9,027 bases of DNA, taken from NCBI GenBank assembly GCA_004551945.1, contig SFPN01000048.1, positions 1-9,027 on the forward strand, written 5' to 3'. Below the pieces are notes generated by a model. It searched no databases and was not told where the DNA came from. It worked only from the letters and a program-made list of their open reading frames with translations. Each line of letters opens with the position of its first letter. The stretch's first letter is position 1. This DNA is from Clostridiales bacterium (GTDB lineage: Bacteria; Bacillota; Clostridia; Oscillospirales; Oscillospiraceae). Positions 4,588 through 9,027 of this stretch are shown here, piece after piece. The translations under genes and the position numbers were made by a program.

Positions 4588-4616
4588 AATATAGCACAGC
4601 TTTCCGGAATTTTCAA
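4588..4616 (-). promoter_or_regulatory. Promoter of the putative structured RNA
   Basis: On the minus strand TTGAAA (4616-4611) and TATATT (4593-4588) are 17 bp apart, each one mismatch from consensus. Just upstream, TTGCAC (4635-4640) and GTGCAA (4652-4657) form an inverted repeat lying between this promoter and the divergent acetyltransferase promoter, a possible shared operator. Confidence 0.78.
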
Positions 4617-4691
4617 GCCGACAAGTTGTTCAAATTGCACGAGGCAAAATGGTGCAAAACGGAGATTTTGGTGGGTTTCCCCCTTCCGGCT

Positions 4692-4721
4692 TTGACTTTC
4701 CCCAGTCCCCTTTGGTATAAT
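4692..4721 (+). promoter_or_regulatory. Promoter of the acetyltransferase gene
   Basis: TTGACT (4692-4697) and TATAAT (4716-4721) are separated by 18 bp. Transcription should start near 4728, leaving a leader of about 150 nt before the ATG at 4878. Confidence 0.8.
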
Positions 4722-4727
4722 AGATTT

Positions 4728-4877
4728 GTTGCCGGCCAAAACCCGGCGGCAAATTCATTGCTATTGGAGACTGCTGTTTGAAACGAAACAACACCTTGGA
4801 GATTGCGGCCTGACCCGGGAGGCCGCATCATTCCGCCCTCCCGCAAACAACAAAAAACTGTTTCAAGAGGAATCACC
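4728..4877 (+). promoter_or_regulatory. Long structured leader of the acetyltransferase mRNA
   Basis: The 150-nt leader starts with a GC hairpin (TTGCCGG around 4729 with CCGGCGGCAA to 4752) and holds a perfect 8-bp stem, TGCGGCCT/AGGCCGCA (4804-4827, 8-nt loop). TTGAAAC (4778-4784) can pair with GTTTCAA (4860-4866), enclosing that stem and covering the first bases of the ribosome binding site AAGAGG (4865-4870). I do not recognise a known riboswitch or T-box sequence. Translational control is inferred only. Confidence 0.45.
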
Positions 4878-5489
4878 ATGCAACCTTATCGTATCCGAAC
4901 CGAAACCCCCGCCGACTACCGGGCCGTGGAAACCCTGACCCGGGAGGCGTTCTGGAACGTCTACCGCCCCGGCTGCCTGGAGCACTATGTGCTGCATCAG
5001 TTCCGCAGCCAGCCGGACTTCGTCCCGGAGCTGGACCTGGTGATGGAGGCAGAGGGAGCGCTCATCGGCCATGTGATGTACGTCCGCTCCGCCATCCAGA
5101 CCGACGACGGCCGGACCCTTCCCATCATGACCTTCGGCCCCATCAGCATCGCCCCTAAGTGGAAACGCCAGGGCTATGGCACCGTTCTGCTGCGCCACTC
5201 CATGGAGCTGGCCCGGGAGATGGGCGCCGGCGCGCTGGCCATCACCGGCAACCTGGGCTTTTACGGCAAGAGCGGCTTCGTGGTGGCCAAGACCCGGGGC
5301 ATCCGATACGCGGACGATCCCGACGCGGATTACTTCCTCGTCGCCGAGCTGGAGCCTGGCTTTTTAACCGGCGTCTCCGGCACCTACCGGGACCCGGCGG
5401 GCTACTTTGTGGACGAAACCGAGGCAGACCAGTTTGACGCCTCCTTCCCGCCCAAAGAAAAGTTGAAGCTCCCCGGGCAAATCTTTTAA
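4878..5489 (+). CDS. GNAT family N-acetyltransferase (YhbS-like)
   Basis: A 203-residue cytoplasmic acetyltransferase that should move the acetyl group of acetyl-CoA to an amine. The GNAT fold is visible: the N-terminal strand YRIRTETPADYRAVETL (4-20), then the central motif FGPISIAPKWKRQGYGTVLL (about 86-105), whose RQGYGT is the Q/RxxGxG pyrophosphate-binding loop. Residues AITGNLGFYGKSGF (about 120-133) are the usual strand and helix near the active site. Such proteins resemble YhbS, whose substrate is not settled. The start is the ATG 7 nt after AAGAGG; an upstream TTG frame at 4803 has no ribosome site and runs through the leader hairpin. The gene stands alone, convergent with the BTAD regulator. 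The substrate cannot be named. Confidence 0.9.
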   Translation: MQPYRIRTETPADYRAVETLTREAFWNVYRPGCLEHYVLHQFRSQPDFVPELDLVMEAEGALIGHVMYVRSAIQTDDGRTLPIMTFGPISIAPKWKRQGYGTVLLRHSMELAREMGAGALAITGNLGFYGKSGFVVAKTRGIRYADDPDADYFLVAELEPGFLTGVSGTYRDPAGYFVDETEADQFDASFPPKEKLKLPGQIF

Positions 5490-5496
5490 CCCGCAG

Positions 5497-5534
5497 AAAA
5501 TCCCTGCTGACCCATCCGGTCAGCAGGGATTTTT
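5497..5534. terminator. Bidirectional terminator shared by acetyltransferase and BTAD regulator
   Basis: AAAATCCCTGCTGACC (5497-5512) and GGTCAGCAGGGATTTT (5518-5533) form a perfect 16-bp stem with a 5-nt loop, with T runs on both strands. It ends both convergent genes. On the minus strand the stem itself encodes the last residues (NPC) and the TGA stop (5522-5520) of the regulator. Confidence 0.92.
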
Positions 5535-6605
5535 CTTTGGAAGGTCCACCGCCGGGTCGTAGTCCGGGTCCTGAAGGACCTTTTCGGTTAAGGCAGCAAG
5601 CAGCTCGGCGGCCTCCTCCTCCTCCATGGCCTGGAACCGCTCCAGGGTCAGGGCGTGGAGGGGCTTGCGCAGGGCGCGGGTGAGTTTGGAGTCCGCCCGG
5701 GTGCGGAGGGTGCCCTGGTGAATCCCCCGGGCCACAGCCACCAGCAGCCCGTGGAGGCCCTCCAGCTGGAACACCCGGGTGAAGGGCAGGGCCTCCCAGC
5801 GGGTGTAGCACAAAGGACGCCGGTCGCTGGCGGCGCTGATGAAAAAGACCCGGTCGCCCTCGAGGATGATCTTCTTCACGATCTCGTGGGGCTTCTCCTT
5901 CCCTGCCCGGCCCTTGGGCTGGAGGGGAAAGGGGTAGCGCAGCAGGTCGATCTCCCGGCCGGTCTCCTCCAGGTAGCGGCGGATCTCCTGGTGGAGCTGG
6001 GTGTCCTCCGGGGCCATCACCGGGGCCCGCTGGAGGAGAAGGGGCACCGCCCGGCCGTCCTCCAGCTGGCGGGACCGGCGGAGGGTCTCCCGGGCCAGGC
6101 CGCAGAAGGCCCGCTGGTAGTAGTCCCGGTAGGGCAGCACCCAGGGGGCCTGCCCGGTCTTTTCCAGGAAGGGACCGGTGAAAAGGGTCAGGGCCTCCAT
6201 GCACAGCCCCAGGCCCGCCGGGTCTTTGAGGGGGCAGGTCCGCAGCTGGTCCAGGGCGGCGGTGATCCGGTCCTCGTCCACGTCCAGGGCGTAGCGGGGG
6301 TTGAGCCGGTAGGCCCCGGCGCCGTACTGCACCAGGCCGCCCTTCCCGTCCAGGCCCAGGGGGGTCAGGGCCTCCCGCAGGCGGCTCAGGCGCACCCGGC
6401 CGGCGCTCTCGCCCCCGCTCTCCGGCCAGAGGGCGGTAAGCTCCTCCTGCCGCACCTCCCGGCCCCGGTTCACCAGCAGGTATTTCAGCAGCAGCCAGGG
6501 CTGGGACTGCCGGGAGGGATTCTCCTCCATCCGGCCCAGGTGGTTTTCCAGGGACGCCGCCCCGAAGAGGGTGACGCGGAGCTGGTATTTTTCGGTTATA
6601 GGCAT
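5520..6605 (-). CDS. SARP/BTAD-like winged-helix regulator with an unassigned C-terminal domain
   Basis: A 361-residue putative transcription regulator. Residues about 7-105 match the OmpR-like winged helix of SARP proteins: LRVTLFGAASLE, then WLLLKYLLVNRGREVRQEEL, LWPESGG and RVRLSRLREAL. Residues about 107-235 look like the all-helical bacterial transcriptional activation domain (ALTLFTGPFLE, WVLPYRDYYQRAFCGLARET). Residues 236-361 match nothing I recognise and contain a Glu-rich stretch (MEEEEAAEL). Full SARPs activate target operons, often antibiotic clusters in actinomycetes; shorter BTAD regulators in Firmicutes are largely uncharacterised. The ATG at 6605 follows AGGAGG by 8 nt; a longer frame to 6719 lacks a ribosome site and crosses the upstream terminator hairpin. 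No separate promoter is obvious, so read-through from the S-layer gene is possible. The target is unknown. Confidence 0.78.
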   Translation of the reverse strand: MPITEKYQLRVTLFGAASLENHLGRMEENPSRQSQPWLLLKYLLVNRGREVRQEELTALWPESGGESAGRVRLSRLREALTPLGLDGKGGLVQYGAGAYRLNPRYALDVDEDRITAALDQLRTCPLKDPAGLGLCMEALTLFTGPFLEKTGQAPWVLPYRDYYQRAFCGLARETLRRSRQLEDGRAVPLLLQRAPVMAPEDTQLHQEIRRYLEETGREIDLLRYPFPLQPKGRAGKEKPHEIVKKIILEGDRVFFISAASDRRPLCYTRWEALPFTRVFQLEGLHGLLVAVARGIHQGTLRTRADSKLTRALRKPLHALTLERFQAMEEEEAAELLAALTEKVLQDPDYDPAVDLPKKNPC

Positions 6606-6677
6606 GGGAGGTCCCTCCTGTTCCTTGGTGATGGCCAGCGCAGCGGGGTTTCGCGGCAAACCTTTCGTGGGTAGAGA

Positions 6678-6709
6678 ACAGGCCCCCGAGCATCTGCCCG
6701 GGGGCCTGT
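6678..6709 (-). terminator. Hairpin downstream of the S-layer gene, probable terminator
   Basis: ACAGGCCCCCG (6678-6688) and CGGGGGCCTGT (6699-6709) form a perfect 11-bp GC-rich stem with a 10-nt loop, 66 bp past the S-layer stop codon. The minus-strand tail is only TCTCT, so termination may be incomplete and some transcripts could continue into the BTAD regulator. Confidence 0.65.
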
Positions 6710-6774
6710 GGGTTGACACATGCTTCGCAATCAGAAGGTGTCAGAACTGTCTGTCATCAACCGAGAGAAGAATC

Positions 6775-9027
6775 TCAGAAAATGATGCTGGTCAGTTCCT
6801 TATCAGCATTAGCAACAAAGTTGATCACATCGCCCTTCTCGATACCCATAGCGGTCTCGGGAGCATCTGCGGAGACTGCGATGTAGGTGGTGTCAGCGGT
6901 CACGAAGTAGGTGGTGCCGCCGATGGTCAGCTGCAGCTTGCCGTTGACGGTTGCGGCTGCGGTGACAGTGCCTTCGGTCAGAGGATGATAATTCTTGATG
7001 TCGACCAGGGTGTCGCCGTCAACGATCAGCTCGAACATACCGCCCTCCTGCAGGCAAGCGTACAGTCTCTGGAACTTCAGGTTGTTCTGCAGCACGGAAG
7101 CGTCGGTGGTCAGGGTCTTCTTGCCGTCAGCGGTGATGACGTCCACGGAGATGACGTACTTGCCGTCCTCGTTCACGGTGCGGATTGCATCGCCATCGAC
7201 ATAGGCCAGAATGGTCTCCTCAACGGGGTTGTTCTCAACCATGACATAGCCCAGATCCACGGTAGCGATTCTCTTCTCGGTGGTGATGGTGGGGCTCTTG
7301 AAGGTAGCGCCGGTGAATGCCCAGCCAGAGATGTTGTCAACGTCCAGATCGGAACCCTTGACGACCTGATAGGTGTCCAGGTTGCGGTTGTAGACAAAGA
7401 TGGGGGCATCGTCCTCAACAACAAAGGAGTCTGCGGGGTTGAAGTAGTTCTTGAATGCCACGCCGGCGGCAGTATCAACAATCATGTTATCCAGGCCATG
7501 GTTTTCGATACGGTTGAAGCCGGGATACCATCTGCCCGCACTGTTCAGAGTTGCACCATCAATGTAGGCCTGACCGAAGTCAAAGATGCTGGTCCAGTTG
7601 GTAGCGGTGGAGAAGCAGGGAACGGCAGCCAGATAGTAATAGCCGTCGTCGTTGGGCTGGATGTAATACAGGGAGCCGACAACGGGCTTGCCGCAGTCAT
7701 CGCAGTAGGGGCACTTGTCGATGACAGGAATATTGCCTTCCTGGATAAACTTGTCGGCGAGATTAAGGTGGTGGCCCCAGCTGTTGATGGTTGCGGAAAC
7801 CTCAACAGTCATGGTCTCGCCTTCGGTGGTCAGGACCTGAGTCTTGAACACGTTGTCAACATTGTCGGTGGTGGTGGTGTGGTTGCCAACCTTGGTGACC
7901 ACGACGAACTGGCTCAGTTCGGGAACCAGAGCGTTGCCGTCCACGACGAACAGGTAGCCGTTCACTTCAATGTAGCTGTAGGTCTTCTTCAGAGCAATCT
8001 GACGGAAAGCCTGCAGCTGCTCCAGCAGGTTGCCGTCGAAGGTAGCGTTGCCCAGGGTGACAGTCAGATCGCTGCCGGACAGGCTGTTTGCGGTTGCGGA
8101 CTTCAGGTCCAGATCTTCGTAGATGTCGATGTTCTCTGCGGTGAAGACACCGGGAGTCACCTTGACATAGTCATAAGCCTCGATGGTGCCGACGGTCTGG
8201 ATGTCGTCGAACTCAATTTCAGCCTTCATGCTGCCATTGAACCAGTTCTCGAGGGGCTTGAAATCATAGTCAGCGTTGAAGCCATCGTGCAGAAGGCCGC
8301 AGATCATGTAGCGGTCCTGCTCCCACTCAAAGACAGTCATGGAAGCGTCTCTGTTCACGATTTCGCGAGCAACGAAGGAATCCTTGTTGACGTTCTCAGT
8401 CTTCAGAACTGCATAGGGGTAAACAACGAAGATGTCGATGTCGCCGCCGCCGTCCTGGTCGATGCCGACGAAGGAGTACTGCTCATACTCTTCGATGATG
8501 GGCTTGCCATTATTGTCCTCTCGACCGGTGTAATAAGCCAGGGACACTCTGGGATCGCCCTTCTCATTGAATACGGGCTTGCCATCTCTGTCAATGTTCT
8601 GGAAAGCAGGATTCCGGTTCAGGCCAGTGAAGAAGTTGTTGTCATAGTCATTGTAGGCGACCATGTTGGACTCATCGAAGATGGTGGGCCAATCCTTGGC
8701 CACGTTGTCCAGAGTGTACTTCACGCCGGAAACCTTGATGGTATTGAAGTGGGTGTTGTCAATGGCGGAGACATTGCCCCAAACATCGCTCACAACGATG
8801 GCAGCGTCGCCATAGACAGAGTGGACGCCCAGAGCCTTGTCGCCCTTAGCCAGAACGGTGACCTTCTGTGCGAACAGATCGGTGTAGTCAGCGGTGGTTC
8901 TGTAGTAACGATCAGGATCGGGTTCGTGGGTGCCGTTCTTGTCGTGGGCATCCTTCATCTCGCCCAGGTAGTAGGTGTAAACACCAGTGTCCTGGTTGTA
9001 GTCGATGTGGGTCAGGATGCCGGTGTC
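6775..9027 (-). CDS. S-layer-type surface protein, C-terminal part (5' end cut by window edge)
   Basis: The frame is open from the right edge to the TGA at 6777-6775 (750 residues); the true start is outside the linear window. The first 32 codons (9027-8932) equal codons 217-248 of the SLH gene at the left end, so this is the ectodomain of that protein or of a paralogue. There is no catalytic motif or LPxTG anchor. The sequence is rich in Asp, Asn, Thr and short beta-strand-like segments. Two local motifs stand out: a calcium-loop-like DQDGGGDID (residues 190-198 of this fragment) and a CPYCDDCG cluster (Cys439, 442, 445). It ends ELTSIIF with no further SLH repeat. Joined across the overlap, the product is 966 residues with SLH at the N-terminus. 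It is probably a structural S-layer component; ligand or partner unknown. Confidence 0.82.
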   Translation of the reverse strand, partial: DTGILTHIDYNQDTGVYTYYLGEMKDAHDKNGTHEPDPDRYYRTTADYTDLFAQKVTVLAKGDKALGVHSVYGDAAIVVSDVWGNVSAIDNTHFNTIKVSGVKYTLDNVAKDWPTIFDESNMVAYNDYDNNFFTGLNRNPAFQNIDRDGKPVFNEKGDPRVSLAYYTGREDNNGKPIIEEYEQYSFVGIDQDGGGDIDIFVVYPYAVLKTENVNKDSFVAREIVNRDASMTVFEWEQDRYMICGLLHDGFNADYDFKPLENWFNGSMKAEIEFDDIQTVGTIEAYDYVKVTPGVFTAENIDIYEDLDLKSATANSLSGSDLTVTLGNATFDGNLLEQLQAFRQIALKKTYSYIEVNGYLFVVDGNALVPELSQFVVVTKVGNHTTTTDNVDNVFKTQVLTTEGETMTVEVSATINSWGHHLNLADKFIQEGNIPVIDKCPYCDDCGKPVVGSLYYIQPNDDGYYYLAAVPCFSTATNWTSIFDFGQAYIDGATLNSAGRWYPGFNRIENHGLDNMIVDTAAGVAFKNYFNPADSFVVEDDAPIFVYNRNLDTYQVVKGSDLDVDNISGWAFTGATFKSPTITTEKRIATVDLGYVMVENNPVEETILAYVDGDAIRTVNEDGKYVISVDVITADGKKTLTTDASVLQNNLKFQRLYACLQEGGMFELIVDGDTLVDIKNYHPLTEGTVTAAATVNGKLQLTIGGTTYFVTADTTYIAVSADAPETAMGIEKGDVINFVANADKELTSIIF
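8932..9027. repeat. 96-bp terminal direct repeat, right copy
   Basis: Exact copy of bases 1-96 and in the same reading frame, so the surface protein gene reads through the join without a stop or frameshift. Confidence 0.97.

Noticed and set aside
5655..6674. Plus-strand open frame of 339 codons
   Set aside because: Antisense shadow of the BTAD regulator.
5242..6693. Minus-strand open frame of 483 codons
   Set aside because: Pro/Gly/Arg-rich out-of-frame shadow of the BTAD regulator and antisense of the acetyltransferase.
1..9027. Small circular plasmid
   Set aside because: The terminal repeat would allow it, but no replication initiator, iterons, partition or relaxase gene is seen and the gene content is chromosomal.

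Overview
The window looks like a piece of an anaerobic Firmicutes chromosome, most likely a gut Oscillospiraceae/Clostridia relative (Flavonifractor, Oscillibacter or Intestinimonas type). The grounds are GC-rich genes, strong AGGAGG-type ribosome binding sites, near-consensus sigma-A promoters, many intrinsic terminators, and a secreted S-layer-homology (SLH) protein with the N-terminus typical of that group. This taxonomic reading is inference from style, not from a marker gene.

Layout: the minus strand at the left end (1-744) encodes the signal peptide and SLH domains of a surface protein, and the minus strand at the right end (6775-9027) encodes the long C-terminal part of such a protein. 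Bases 1-96 are identical to 8932-9027 and the reading frame continues across that overlap. The contig therefore closes on itself in silico into an 8,931-bp circle with one complete 966-residue S-layer-like gene. No replication or mobilisation gene is present and a central-metabolism gene is, so two chromosomal S-layer paralogues (or a tandem amplification) collapsed by assembly is more likely than a plasmid.

Between these ends: (a) 864-1510, a previously unannotated type I toxin-antitoxin-like region. A 35-residue single-span membrane peptide on the minus strand (1098-1205) faces a convergent antisense RNA (about 1022-1109) driven by a near-perfect promoter. Four hundred bases on, a second antisense-RNA unit (about 1406-1505) keeps promoter, core and terminator but has no toxin. 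(b) 1581-2776, glyceraldehyde-3-phosphate dehydrogenase with its own terminator and promoter region. (c) 2934-4004, a PAS-plus-HATPase sensor protein without a recognisable phosphoacceptor histidine. (d) 4016-4258, an array of hairpins bracketed by a 41-bp direct repeat. (e) 4294-4616, a promoter-to-terminator transcription unit with no convincing ORF, a candidate structured RNA of about 290 nt. (f) 4692-5534, a GNAT acetyltransferase with a structured leader. (g) 5520-6605, a SARP/BTAD-like winged-helix regulator convergent with the acetyltransferase and sharing a bidirectional terminator.

The genes do not form one pathway. Almost every one has its own promoter and terminator, and the most novel content is in the non-coding stretches: the toxin-antitoxin pair with a predicted Shine-Dalgarno switch, the orphan antitoxin, and the unassigned RNA.
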